NCBI RefSeq assembly: GCF_022695595.1
Contig: NZ_CP074380.1
Span: forward strand, 1,977,501 to 2,041,500
Direction: 5' to 3'
DNA from: Streptomyces sp. MST-110588
GTDB taxonomy: Bacteria > Actinomycetota > Actinomycetes > Streptomycetales > Streptomycetaceae
Length of the DNA stretch: 64,000 bases
Shown here: positions 47,801 through 56,428 of the stretch, piece after piece
Layout: each line of letters starts with the position of its first letter
Position numbering within the stretch: position 1 is the stretch's first letter
Made by a program: the position numbers and the translations under genes
Notes under the pieces: model-generated
The model's input: only the letters and a program-made list of their open reading frames with translations
The model's database searches: none
Told to the model about the DNA's origin: nothing

Positions 47801-47950
47801 GAAAGCGTCGGTCAGCTTGCGAACAACCGGCGCCTCGATCGTCGAGGACGCCGAACGGACGAATTCACCAAGTTCTTGGAGCTTGGCCATGACGACCTTG
47901 CTCTCCACACCGAACTCCTTGGCGAGTTCGTAAACCCGGACCTTAGCCAC
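44840..47950 (-). CDS. infB: Translation initiation factor IF-2, three apparent frameshifts
   Basis: IF-2 brings initiator tRNA to the ribosome. The start [20 protein letters not shown] is the conserved N-terminal domain, and the last 600 residues contain the G domain ([25 protein letters not shown]) and domains II-IV to the end YEMREKPRG. Between them lies a Pro/Ala/Gly-rich linker with [11 protein letters not shown] repeats. In this linker the frame breaks three times: near 47733-47741 (about residue 70), at 47599-47603 (residue 116) and at 47219-47221 (residue 243). Each time one missing G/C explains the change; restored length is 1,037 residues. Because IF-2 is essential, sequence error is by far the likeliest cause. 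Confidence 0.95.
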
Positions 47951-48128
47951 TTCGCTCCTTCTAGGTCCGGGTTGTCCACCGGACCGTCGCTACTTCATGG
48001 GCGTACTCATCGCGTACTCATCGAGTGCTCATCGCAATCTCGACCTACTTCCGACTCGCGAGGTACCTGACCGCACGGTTTTCCGTGCGCTGTGCTTTCT
48101 TGCCGTGCTCTTCAGCGGTGGTGCCCGA

Positions 48129-48421
48129 TCAAGTGGTGCTTGATCGACGAGCGTCCCGTTCGACGAACCGGCGCAGACCCGCCGTGTCGAACGGTCCCCG
48201 GCCCCGGAAGGCCCGGGGAACGCCCGGCGGCGGACCGCCAGGTCGAGACAGACCAGTGTCGGGTGCACGTAAGCACCCCGGCCGGGCAGCGTACCGCGAG
48301 GATCGGGGGCACACTCGCCCTCGATCGCCACGATGCGCAGCAAATCGCCCTTGGCCGCTCGCTCCCGGCACCCCACACAGGTTCGCTCAGGGCATGCGCG
48401 GGCATGCGTCCGGCCAGACAC
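48129..48421 (-). CDS. ylxR: YlxR (DUF448) RNA-binding protein, one apparent frameshift
   Basis: A short RNA-binding or RNase-P-associated protein of the nusA-infB operon. The frame begins at GTG 48421 and shows the family signature PERTCVGCRERAAKGDLLRIV and GRGAYVHPTLVCLDLAVRRRAF. At the G-run 48215-48218 one base is missing; adding it gives FPRAFRGRGPFDTAGLRRFV and a stop at 48129, total 97 residues. As read, the frame runs on to 48029 with an unrelated basic tail. It sits between nusA and infB, the canonical location. Confidence 0.85.
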
Positions 48422-48594
48422 TGGTTAAGTCTACCTCCCCGCGCCGACCTCATCCCTAATGGGTAAGGGCGAGCGGCTGCTCGTTGTTCCCGTCCGGTCA
48501 CACCCGTCACGGGTGGTCACTGACGGTCTGGATGATCAGCTCGGTTGCTTACGACCAATCCAGATCAATCTCGGTCAGTCCCGATCGTTTTCGG

Positions 48595-49587
48595 TCAAGA
48601 CTGATCGGACGGCTGCTCGGTGTCCGGACGGATGTCGATCCGCCAGCCCGTGAGCCGGGCCGCGAGCCGGGCGTTCTGCCCTTCCTTGCCGATGGCCAGC
48701 GAGAGCTGGTAGTCGGGCACGGTCACCCGTGCGGAGCGGGCCGCCAGGTCCACGACCTCCACCTTGCTCACCCGCGCCGGTGACAGCGCGTGCGCCACCA
48801 GCTCGGCCGGGTCGTCCGACCAGTCCACGATGTCGATCTTCTCGCCGTGCAGCTCGGCCATCACCGCGCGGACCCGGCCGCCCATCGGGCCGATGCAGGC
48901 GCCCTTGGCGTTCAGGCCGGACCGGGTGGACCGTACGGCGATCTTGGTGCGGTGGCCGGCCTCGCGGGCGATCGCCGCGATCTCCACCGAGCCGTCCGCG
49001 ATCTCCGGGACCTCCATGGCGAAGAGCTTCTTCACCAGGTTCGGGTGGGTGCGCGAGAGGGTCACGGACGGGCCGCGCACGCCCTTGACCACCCGTACGA
49101 CGTACGAGCGCAGCCGCGTGCCGTGCTTGTAGTCCTCGCCGGGGACCTGCTCCTGCACCGGCAGGATGGCCTCCAGCTTGCCGATGTCGACCAGGACGTT
49201 CTTCGGGTCGCGGCCCTGCTGTACGACGCCGGTGACGACGTCGCCCTCACGCCCGGCGTACTCGCCGAAGGTGATCTCCTCCTCGGCGTCCCGCAGCCGC
49301 TGCAGGATGACCTGCTTGGCGGTGGTCGCCGCGATCCGGCCGAAGCCGGACGGCGTGTCGTCGAACTCGCGGGGCTCGGCGCCCTCTTCGAGGTCGGACG
49401 GGTCCTCCTTGGCCCACACCGTCACATGTCCGCTCTCGCGGTCCAGCTCCACCCGCGCCTGACGGCGGCTGCCCTCGGTGCGGTGGTAGGCGATGAGGAG
49501 GGCCGACTCGATGGCCCCGACCAGCAGGTCGAACGAGATTTCCTTCTCCCGTACCAAACCCCGCAGGGCACTCATGTCGATGTCCAC
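48595..49587 (-). CDS. nusA: Transcription termination/antitermination protein NusA
   Basis: NusA modulates RNA polymerase pausing, termination and antitermination. The 330-residue protein has the N-terminal polymerase-binding domain ([25 protein letters not shown], quoted in part), an S1 domain ([20 protein letters not shown]), and two KH domains ([22 protein letters not shown] and later [19 protein letters not shown]). It lacks the C-terminal acidic repeats of enterobacterial NusA, as usual in actinobacteria. GTG 49587 lies 2 bases after the rimP stop, with AGGAGGAGG inside the rimP end. Confidence 0.97.
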   Translation of the reverse strand: MDIDMSALRGLVREKEISFDLLVGAIESALLIAYHRTEGSRRQARVELDRESGHVTVWAKEDPSDLEEGAEPREFDDTPSGFGRIAATTAKQVILQRLRDAEEEITFGEYAGREGDVVTGVVQQGRDPKNVLVDIGKLEAILPVQEQVPGEDYKHGTRLRSYVVRVVKGVRGPSVTLSRTHPNLVKKLFAMEVPEIADGSVEIAAIAREAGHRTKIAVRSTRSGLNAKGACIGPMGGRVRAVMAELHGEKIDIVDWSDDPAELVAHALSPARVSKVEVVDLAARSARVTVPDYQLSLAIGKEGQNARLAARLTGWRIDIRPDTEQPSDQS

Positions 49588-49589
49588 GG

Positions 49590-50162
49590 TTACGCCTCCT
49601 CCTGGCTCTCGTCGTTCGTGTCGTGCCCGGTCTCACCGGCACGTCCGGCGGGGCGCTCCCCGGCCTCCGCCTCGTGCTTCTTGTCCTGCTTGCGGTTGAA
49701 CTCGATCTCCACCCGCGCCTTGGCGATCTCGGAGAGCGCGAGCCTGCGGGCGGTGGGCCTGCGGCCCTTGACGCCCGGCACCTCAAGATCGAGTTCCGCG
49801 CCGTCGAACGCGAGAATCCGCGCCACCAGCTCGCCGCCGTCGTGGAGCCGCGCCTTGATCAGGCGGCCGACGGCGCGGCGGTAGTGCCGCGGCTCGGTCA
49901 GCGGCCGGTCGGCGCCGGGAGAGGTGACCTCAAGGGTGTACGGGGCTCCGCCCATGGCGTCGGAGTCGTCCAGGACCTTGGACGCCTCACGGCTCAGCTC
50001 GGCGCACTCGTCGAGCTGCACGCCGTCGTCGGAGTCGACCACGATCCTCAGCACACGCCGCTTCCCGGCGGGCGTCACCTCGATCTCTTCCAGATCCAGG
50101 TCTCGCGCGGCGACCAGCGGTTCAAGCAGTCCGCGCAGCCTCTCGCTCTGGGTGGTGCTCAT
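49590..50162 (-). CDS. rimP: Ribosome maturation factor RimP
   Basis: RimP assists 30S subunit assembly. The 190-residue protein shows [41 protein letters not shown] and [22 protein letters not shown], the conserved RimP core, and ends in a charged, probably disordered tail ([17 protein letters not shown]). ATG 50162 follows GAGGAG. It is the first gene of the rimP-nusA-ylxR-infB transcription unit; the promoter should lie in 50163-50280, shared divergently with the lipoprotein gene. Confidence 0.95.
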   Translation of the reverse strand: MSTTQSERLRGLLEPLVAARDLDLEEIEVTPAGKRRVLRIVVDSDDGVQLDECAELSREASKVLDDSDAMGGAPYTLEVTSPGADRPLTEPRHYRRAVGRLIKARLHDGGELVARILAFDGAELDLEVPGVKGRRPTARRLALSEIAKARVEIEFNRKQDKKHEAEAGERPAGRAGETGHDTNDESQEEA

Positions 50163-50280
50163 CCGGGTGACTCCTCGGCCGCGTGTGCTGTTGTGGGAAG
50201 GTCGCGTGTCGGGTCAAAGCCTATCTGTTCCGGCGGGGTACTGACGATTCGGTGGCCGGGCACGGATACGCTCGCCTGCG

Positions 50281-50952
50281 GTGATCACTGGCGAAGACCC
50301 CGGGAAGAGATACGTGCGGAACGTGGCGCTCACGCGCAGGAGGACCTTGCTGGCCGGCGCCGCGCTCGGCGGGACGGCTCTGATCTCGGGCTGCTCCGAG
50401 GACGCCGGCGAGCGGCGGCACGACGGCGGCACCGGACGCGTCGCGGCGGCCGGACGGCTGCGCGAGCGCGCCGCGCGGGACAGTGCGGCGCTGCTGGCCC
50501 GGTATGACGCGACGCTGGCCGCGCACCCCGCGCTCGGCGACCGGCTGCGCCCGCTGCGCGCCGAAGTCGCCCGGCACGCCGAGGCGTTCGGCGCGGCCGT
50601 GCCGCCCGGCGGGCCGTCCGCGACGCCTTCCGGGCGTCCGGGCGGTACGGCGGGGAGCGGTACGGGCGGGGGGCCTTCGAAGACTCCCTCGGCGGGCCCG
50701 ACGGACTCGGCGGGTTCGGCGGGCTCGACGGGCTCTGTGGGCGCAACGGCCTCCGCGGGCCCCTCGCGGACGCCCGAGGTGCCCCGGGACGAGCGGCAGG
50801 CGCGGGCGGCCCTCGCCGACGCGGAGCGCCGCACCGCCGACGCCCGCACCGCGGCGCTCGCCGACGCACCCGCGGAACTGGCCCGGCTGCTGGCCTCGGT
50901 CGCCGCGGCCGGTGCCGCACACGCCTATCTCCTGACGGAGGGCGGCACGTGA
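50281..50952 (+). CDS. Secreted lipoprotein, unknown function
   Basis: A lipoprotein precursor: basic n-region with twin arginines (LTRRRTLLAG), hydrophobic stretch and lipobox LISGC (cleavage before the Cys). The mature part is an Ala-rich helical domain, interrupted by a 60-residue Gly/Ser/Pro/Thr linker (SATPSGRPGGTAGSG and on), and a second helical segment with RQARAALADAERRTADAR. The ORF begins at GTG 50281; GTGs at 50314 or 50323 are possible and give a more normal signal. Together with the next gene it is probably a ferritin-like/helical pair in the envelope; function is not known to me. Confidence 0.72.
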   Translation: MITGEDPGKRYVRNVALTRRRTLLAGAALGGTALISGCSEDAGERRHDGGTGRVAAAGRLRERAARDSAALLARYDATLAAHPALGDRLRPLRAEVARHAEAFGAAVPPGGPSATPSGRPGGTAGSGTGGGPSKTPSAGPTDSAGSAGSTGSVGATASAGPSRTPEVPRDERQARAALADAERRTADARTAALADAPAELARLLASVAAAGAAHAYLLTEGGT

Positions 50953-51082
50953 GCCGGCCGGAACCGGGACTGGGACTGGGAGCGGCACCGGCACCGGAAC
51001 CGGGACCGGATTCAGGGCCGGTGACGGCGGCGGAGGAGGCCGCGGTGACAGTGGTGGGGCGGGGCACGAGAGGAACAGCGGG

Positions 51083-51768
51083 ATGAGGACACCGGGCAGT
51101 GACAGCCGTGGTACGGACGCGGCCCGCAGGGGGACCGCCCGTGCAGGGGCGGGGGAGGACCTGGGGGTGCCCCGTACGGGGAGGGTTCGCGCCGCGGCAA
51201 CCCGTACGGAGGCGGCCCGTACGGAGGCGGCCCGTACCGATGCGGCCCGTACCGAGGCGGCCCGCCTGCGCACGGCCGGCACCGGGAGCGCGGCGAGCGG
51301 GGACAGCCCCGAACTGCGCGCACTCCAGGCCGCGCTGGAGGGCGAGCACGCGGCCGTGTACGGCTACGGCGTGGTCGGCGGGCGCGTCGGTGCGGACCGG
51401 CGCAAGGAGGCCCGACAGGCGTACGACGCCCACCGCGCGCGGCGGGACGGGCTGCGCCGCGCCGTACGCGACCTGGGTGCCGCCCCGCGCCCGGCGGCGC
51501 CCGCCTACGCGCTGCCCTTCCCGGTGCCCGACGCCGCCGCCGCGGTGCGGCTGGCCGCCGAACTGGAGGACCGGGTGGCCGCCGTCTACGCCGACCTCGT
51601 ACGGGCCGCCGGCGGGTCGCGGCGCCGGGAGGCGGCGGGGCGCTGCGCGAGGCCGCGGTGCGCGCGGTGCGCTGGCGCGGCAGCGGCGTAGCCTTCCCTG
51701 GGCTCGCGGAACGCGCCACGGCGAACGCGCCGTCGGCACCCGCGCGCGCCCCCGCGGACGGAGTCTGA
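51083..51768 (+). CDS. Ferritin-like DUF4439 protein, one apparent frameshift
   Basis: A 228-residue protein when one G is added to the run at 51637-51640. The N-terminus is repetitive (five-residue units of the type TEAAR, encoded by a 15-bp tandem repeat). The helical domain from about residue 75 (SPELRALQAALEGEHAAVYGYGVVGG ... ADRRKEARQAYDAHRARRDGLR, quoted in parts) has the Glu/His spacing of ferritin-like folds; the restored end is EAAVRAVRWRGSGVAFPGL and on. Uncorrected, it ends in an Arg/Cys/Ala-rich nonsense tail. GAGAGGAA precedes the ATG. It follows the lipoprotein gene by 130 bases. Confidence 0.8.
51201..51260 (+). repeat. Four-copy 15-bp coding tandem repeat
   Basis: Units cccgtacggaggcgg at 51201, 51216, 51231 (with two changes) and 51246 (one change) encode successive RTEAA/RTDAA pentapeptides near residues 40-60 of the DUF4439 protein. 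Such arrays change copy number readily. Confidence 0.9.
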
Positions 51769-51882
51769 GGGCGCGCCGGGTCCAGGTGGCGCAGGGACGG
51801 GCAGGAGTCCGAGAACGCCCCCGGCACCACCCCGGGAACCGGCCGAAGTGGCCCATAAGCCCAGGAAAGGGACAGCTCAAGC

Positions 51883-52794
51883 ATGGCAACGGCACCCATC
51901 GAACCGCCGCAGAGGCTGGTCAGCTCGCTGAGCGCGGACCCGGACGGCCCGGCGCGCGGCTGGCTGGAGGCGCTGCCGGAACTGGTGCGGCGGCAGTTGA
52001 CGCAGTGGGAGCTGACGCTGGAACGGGTGCTGGTGCCGGGCGGCCGGAGCAGCCTGGTGGCGCTGGTGCGGCAGCAGGACGGGACGCCGGCCACGCTGAA
52101 GTTCCCGGCCCCCGGAGAGGCGCGGGCGCACGAGAGCGCGGCGCTGGCGCACTGGGACGGCTGGGGCGCGGTACGGCTGCTGCGCGCCGCCGACGACGGC
52201 GGGGCGCTGCTGCTGGAGCGGCTGCGCGGCGCGGTCTCGCTGCGCTCGCTGCCCGAGGCCAAGGCGGTGCTGGAGGCGGCCGGGACGGTACGGCGGCTGT
52301 GGGTCGCCCCGGCTCCGGGGCACTGTTTCCCGACGCTGGCGGGCCGTACGGAGGAGGCCGTCGAGTCGCTGCGTACCGTCGGGGCCCTGGCCGGGGCCGC
52401 CGGGCCGCTGCTGGAGGAGGCGCTGGAGCTGCGCCGCGCGCTGCCCGCGCAGGCTCCCGAGGAACTGCTGCTGCACGGCGCCTTCCGGCAGGGCAAGGTG
52501 CTGTCCGGGGAGCGCGCGCCGTGGCTGGCGGTCGGGCCCGCGCCGGTGGTCGGCGAGCGGGCGTACGACCTGGCCGGGCTGGTGCTGGACCGGGTCGAGG
52601 ACCTGGCCGCGGGCTCCGGCGCGGCCTCGGCGGCCCGCCGCCGGGTGGCCCGGCTGGCCGACTCCCTGGACGTGGACCGCGACCGGCTGCGCGGCTGGTC
52701 GCTGTGCCGGGCGGTGGAGACGGGCGCCCGGGAGCTGGCCGTGGGCGACCGCCAGCGCGGCGAACTGCTCCTGGAGTTCGCCACCTGGCTCTGA
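51883..52794 (+). CDS. Aminoglycoside phosphotransferase-fold protein lacking catalytic residues
   Basis: A 303-residue protein of the streptomycin/hygromycin kinase-like fold: Lys72 (TLKF) in the ATP lobe and the C-lobe region LLLHGAFRQGKVLSG ... VGPAPVVGERAYDLAGLVL. In active relatives this reads HGD-hxxxN and DPKP; here the catalytic Asp is Ala200, the metal-binding Asn is Lys205 and the next Asp is Gly218, while GERAYDLA is kept. It is therefore probably a pseudokinase or non-catalytic binding protein, not a resistance enzyme. ATG 51883 follows AGGAAAGGGACAG. Convergent with proS. Confidence 0.78.
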   Translation: MATAPIEPPQRLVSSLSADPDGPARGWLEALPELVRRQLTQWELTLERVLVPGGRSSLVALVRQQDGTPATLKFPAPGEARAHESAALAHWDGWGAVRLLRAADDGGALLLERLRGAVSLRSLPEAKAVLEAAGTVRRLWVAPAPGHCFPTLAGRTEEAVESLRTVGALAGAAGPLLEEALELRRALPAQAPEELLLHGAFRQGKVLSGERAPWLAVGPAPVVGERAYDLAGLVLDRVEDLAAGSGAASAARRRVARLADSLDVDRDRLRGWSLCRAVETGARELAVGDRQRGELLLEFATWL

Positions 52795-52838
52795 AGCCGG
52801 GCGCCGGGACCGTGCTCTCGGAGCCGGCTCCTCGAAGG

Positions 52839-52941
52839 CGTAGGGGTACGCAGCGGAAGTCGTAGGGGTACGGGGGCGAAAGGCGTACGGGGTACGTGGC
52901 GAGAGGTTCGCCCCGTACCCCGTACCCCGTACCCCGTACGC
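52839..52941. repeat. GTACGGGG repeat cluster forming multi-register hairpins
   Basis: cgtaggggtacg at 52839-52850 and 52861-52872 and cgtacggggtacg at 52884-52896 face four tandem ccccgtac units at 52912-52940. The best stem pairs 52883-52896 with 52928-52941 (14 bp), but the tandem units allow several alternative registers. It fills the gap between the convergent pseudokinase gene and proS and probably terminates both. Confidence 0.75.
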
Positions 52942-52986
52942 GGTTCAGCGGCCCGGCGCGTACCGCCGCCGGACCGGCCCGGTGCT

Positions 52987-54687
52987 TCAGGCGCTCAGCC
53001 GGGCCACGGCCTCCTCGACCGTCAGCTCCTCGCGCTCGCCCGTACGCCGGTCCTTCAGCTCCACCACGCCCTCGCCCGCGCGGCGGCCGGCGACCAGGAT
53101 GGTGGGGACGCCCAGCAGCTCGGCGTCGGTGAACTTCACCCCGGGCGAGACCCCGGCCCGGTCGTCGACCAGGACCCGCAGGCCCGCGGCGCCGAGCTTC
53201 TCGCCGACCTCCAGGGCCAGCTCGGTCTGCTTGGCCTTGCCCGCCGCGACCACGTGGACGTCCGCCGGGGCGACCTCGCGGGGCCAGCACAGGCCGGACT
53301 CGTCGGCGGTCTGCTCGGCCAGGGCGGCCACCGCGCGGGAGACGCCGATGCCGTAGGAGCCCATCGTGACCCGGACCGGCTTGCCGTTCTGGCCCAGCAC
53401 GTCCAGCTCGAAGGCGTCCGCGTACTTGCGGCCGAGCTGGAAGATGTGGCCGATCTCGATGGCGCGGTCGATGCGCAGGCCGGTGCCGCACTTGGGGCAG
53501 GGGTCGCCGGGCTCGACCACGACCACGTCCAGGTACTGGTCCACCTCGAAGTCACGGCCGGCCACCACGTTCTTCGCGTGCTTGCCGGGCTTGTTGGCGC
53601 CGGTGATCCAGGCGGTGCCGGCGGCGACACGGGGGTCGGCGATGTACCGGAAGGCCTCCCCTGCCAGACCCTGCGGGCCGACGTAGCCGCGTACGAGGTC
53701 GGGGCGGTCGGTGAAGTCCTCGGCGGTGACCAGTTCGACGGTGGCCGGGGCCAGGTGCTCGCCCAGCTTGCCGAGGTCCACCTCGCGGTCGCCGGGGACG
53801 CCCACGGCGACGATCTCGCCGTCCACCTTGACCAGCAGGTTCTTCAGGGTCGCGGAGGCCGGGACGCCCAGGTGCTCGGCGAGGGTCTCGATGGTGGGGG
53901 TGTCGGGGGTGTCCAGCTCCTCGACCGGGCCGTGCGCCGAGCCGTCGACGGGCTCGACCTTGACCGTGACGGCCTCGGTGTTCGCCGCGTAGTCGCAGGC
54001 CGGGCAGTCCACGAAGGTGTCCTCGCCGGCCGCGGCGGGGGCCAGGAACTCCTCGGAGGCGGAGCCGCCCATGGCGCCGGAGACGGCGGAGACGATGCGG
54101 TAGTCCAGGCCCAGGCGCTCGAAGATGCGGGTGTACGCCTCGCGGTGCAGACGGTAGGACTCCGCCAGGCCCTCGTCGGTGGTGTCGAAGCTGTAGGAGT
54201 CCTTCATCTGGAACTCACGGCCGCGCAGCACACCGGAACGGGGGCGGGCCTCGTCGCGGTACTTGGTCTGGATCTGGTAGAGGATCACCGGCAGGTCCTT
54301 GTAGGACGTGCACTGGTCCTTGACCGTGAGGGTGAAGATCTCCTCGTGGGTGGGGCCGAGGAGGTAGTCGGCGCCCTTGCGGTCCTTCAGGCGGAAGAGC
54401 AGCTCGCCGTACTCCTCCCAGCGCCCGCTGGCCTCGTAGGGCTCCTTGGGCAGCAGGGCGGGCAGCAGGACCTCCTGGCCTCCGATGGCGTCCATCTCCT
54501 CCCGCACGACGCGCGAGACGTTCTCCAGGACCTTCTTGCCCAGCGGCAGCCAGGTCCAGATGCCCGCGGAGTTGCGGCGGACGTACCCGGCGCGTACGAG
54601 CAGCTTGTGGCTGGCGGTCTCGGCGTCGGCCGGGTCGTCGCGCAGCGTCTTGATCATCAACCGGGACATGCGCTGGACCTGGGCCAT
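52987..54687 (-). CDS. proS: Prolyl-tRNA synthetase (bacterial type with INS editing domain)
   Basis: Charges tRNA-Pro and edits mischarged Ala. The 566 residues contain class II motif 1 ([16 protein letters not shown]), motif 2 ([20 protein letters not shown]), the insertion/editing domain (about 225-380) and motif 3 ([17 protein letters not shown]), then the anticodon-binding domain. A four-Cys set (CPACDY, CPKC) suggests a structural zinc. ATG 54687 follows a GGAGAATC-type site. The 153-bp leader before it showed no recognisable T-box. Confidence 0.97.
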   Translation of the reverse strand: MAQVQRMSRLMIKTLRDDPADAETASHKLLVRAGYVRRNSAGIWTWLPLGKKVLENVSRVVREEMDAIGGQEVLLPALLPKEPYEASGRWEEYGELLFRLKDRKGADYLLGPTHEEIFTLTVKDQCTSYKDLPVILYQIQTKYRDEARPRSGVLRGREFQMKDSYSFDTTDEGLAESYRLHREAYTRIFERLGLDYRIVSAVSGAMGGSASEEFLAPAAAGEDTFVDCPACDYAANTEAVTVKVEPVDGSAHGPVEELDTPDTPTIETLAEHLGVPASATLKNLLVKVDGEIVAVGVPGDREVDLGKLGEHLAPATVELVTAEDFTDRPDLVRGYVGPQGLAGEAFRYIADPRVAAGTAWITGANKPGKHAKNVVAGRDFEVDQYLDVVVVEPGDPCPKCGTGLRIDRAIEIGHIFQLGRKYADAFELDVLGQNGKPVRVTMGSYGIGVSRAVAALAEQTADESGLCWPREVAPADVHVVAAGKAKQTELALEVGEKLGAAGLRVLVDDRAGVSPGVKFTDAELLGVPTILVAGRRAGEGVVELKDRRTGEREELTVEEAVARLSA

Positions 54688-54840
54688 GGTGATTCTCCTG
54701 CGTCGGAAAGGTAACTCCCAGGAGGTTAGCCGCCAGGGTCCGGCGCACGGAAATGCGTTACGGCACCCGCCCGGTCGGCGCCGCCCGGCAGCCGCCCTCC
54801 ACCGCCCCCGCCGGCCCTGGCCGGGGCTCGCCAGGGCCCG

Positions 54841-55377
54841 TCAGCCGCGCTTGAGCGGCAGCGGCGCGCCCATCACCGCGTACGGGGCGGGCGCGCTGGG
54901 GAACAGGACGCGGCGGGCGATGTCCCGGTAGCCCAGCGAGCGGTACAGGGCGCGGGCCGGGCTGTCGGTGTCGATGGCGGACAGGATGCTGCGCGGCTCG
55001 CTCGCCTCGTCCGTGATGCGGGTGATCAGTGAGCGGCCGATGCGGCGGTTCTGGTAGGCGGGGTGGACGTGCAGCTCGGTGATCACGAAGGAGTCGTCGA
55101 GCCAGTGGTCGAGCTGCCGGGCGCGCAGGTACGGCTCCACGACCGTGGACCACCAGTGCGTACGGCTGTTGGGCATGCCGTAGACGAAGCCGACGAGGCG
55201 GCCGGCCGGGGTGGTGGCGCCCAGCGCCCGCGCGCCGGGGCAGGCCAGGTGCCGCAGCACGATGTGCCGGCGCACCCCGATCTCCTCGTCGGTGAGGCCG
55301 AAGGCCAGCGCCTGGACGGCGAGCGCGGCGTCCACACGGGCCGCGAGATCCAGGGGGCCGACCGCGACGTCATCCAT
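54841..55377 (-). CDS. GNAT-family N-acetyltransferase
   Basis: A 178-residue GNAT protein: FVITELHVHPAYQNRRIGRSLI (strand 4/motif A with the acetyl-CoA pyrophosphate loop QNRRIGR), then ARALYRSLGYRDI (motif B). The substrate is unknown. It lies 153 bases downstream of the proS start region on the same strand and could be in the same transcript as the GNAT gene at 55,492, from which it is separated by 114 bases. Confidence 0.88.
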   Translation of the reverse strand: MDDVAVGPLDLAARVDAALAVQALAFGLTDEEIGVRRHIVLRHLACPGARALGATTPAGRLVGFVYGMPNSRTHWWSTVVEPYLRARQLDHWLDDSFVITELHVHPAYQNRRIGRSLITRITDEASEPRSILSAIDTDSPARALYRSLGYRDIARRVLFPSAPAPYAVMGAPLPLKRG

Positions 55378-55491
55378 GGTCGGGAGCGTACAAGGCCCGG
55401 GGCGGGAAGACGATCGGCCCCGGGCCCGCGGGCCGGGACACCGCCGACGGAGGTGCTGAACCGTTACGCCTGAGTTGTCGTGCGACGCCGT

Positions 55492-56337
55492 TCAGAACAG
55501 CACGCTCATGAACGCGCCGACCTCCTCGAAGCCCACCCGGCGGTAGGCGGCGCGCGCCGCGGTGTTGTAGTCGTTGACGTAGAGGCTGGCGAGGGGGGCG
55601 ACGTCCTGGAGCGCGTAGCGCAGGACGGCCGCCATACCGGTCTCGGACAGGCCCTTGCCGCGGTGTTCGGGGGCGACCCATACGCCCTGGATCTGGCAGG
55701 CCCGGTCGGTGGCGGCGCCGATCTCGGCCTTGAAGACCACCTTGCCGTCCTCGACGCGGGCGAAGGAGCGCCCGGCGCCGACCAGTTCGGCCACCCGCGC
55801 CTGGTAGAGCAGGCCGCCGTCCCCGGCGAGCGGGGAGATGCCGACCTCCTCGGTGAACATGGCCACGCACGCCGGCATGATCAGGTCCATCTCGTGCTTG
55901 CGCACCCGCCGGACGTGCGGGTCCGGCGGGATGTCGGCCGGGAGCGTGGAGGTCACCATCAGGGGCTGGTGGGCGCGCACCTCGCGGGCGGGGCCCCAGT
56001 GGGGTTCCAGCAGCGCCCACAGCGCGGAGGTGGCGCCGGCCGGGCCGACGATGGAGGAGCAGCGGCGGCCCTGGCGGCGGGCGCGTTCGGCGAAGCCCCG
56101 TACGGCCTCGGGGCCGGCGCAGACGGGTACGAGGTTGGCGCCCGCGTAGCACAGGGACTCCAGCCGGCCGCCGACGTACCAGCCCCACATCTCGCCGCCC
56201 AGCCGCCAGGGGTCGAGCCCGGCGACCTGGACGCGGGCGGCGACGAAGGCGTTGGCGACCGGGTCGCGGTCCAGGACCGCCAGGGCGTCCTGAAGCTCTC
56301 CGGGCTGGAGGACCTTGACGGTCGTGGTCGTCAGCAC
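55492..56337 (-). CDS. DUF4081/GNAT acetyltransferase
   Basis: A 281-residue protein with an N-terminal DUF4081-type domain (ALAVLDRDPVANAFVAARV, RLGGEMWGWYVGGRLESLCY) and a C-terminal GNAT domain with the acetyl-CoA loop QIQGVWVAPEHRGKGLSETG and VNDYNTAARAAYRRVGFEEV. Start GTG 56337 with AGGTGAGG about 12 bases upstream. It sits between ispG and another GNAT gene, 91 bases after ispG, and may be co-transcribed with ispG. Substrate unknown. Confidence 0.88.
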   Translation of the reverse strand: MLTTTTVKVLQPGELQDALAVLDRDPVANAFVAARVQVAGLDPWRLGGEMWGWYVGGRLESLCYAGANLVPVCAGPEAVRGFAERARRQGRRCSSIVGPAGATSALWALLEPHWGPAREVRAHQPLMVTSTLPADIPPDPHVRRVRKHEMDLIMPACVAMFTEEVGISPLAGDGGLLYQARVAELVGAGRSFARVEDGKVVFKAEIGAATDRACQIQGVWVAPEHRGKGLSETGMAAVLRYALQDVAPLASLYVNDYNTAARAAYRRVGFEEVGAFMSVLF

Positions 56338-56428
56338 GTGCGGGAAAGCCTCACCTTTACGGGCCTGGGGGCCAGGCGGGAGCAGGTCCTGGCACCATAC
56401 CTCCCCGCGGCCGGAGGAGGCCGGTCCG

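Noticed and set aside
51883..52794. Antibiotic-resistance phosphotransferase
   Set aside because: Key catalytic Asp and metal-binding residues are replaced, so resistance is not supported.
52839..52941. Possible CRISPR array
   Set aside because: Units are 8-13 bases with no unique spacers of regular length and no cas genes nearby.
54688..54840. T-box riboswitch before proS
   Set aside because: No recognisable specifier loop or antiterminator sequence; only 153 bases, part of which follows the upstream gene.
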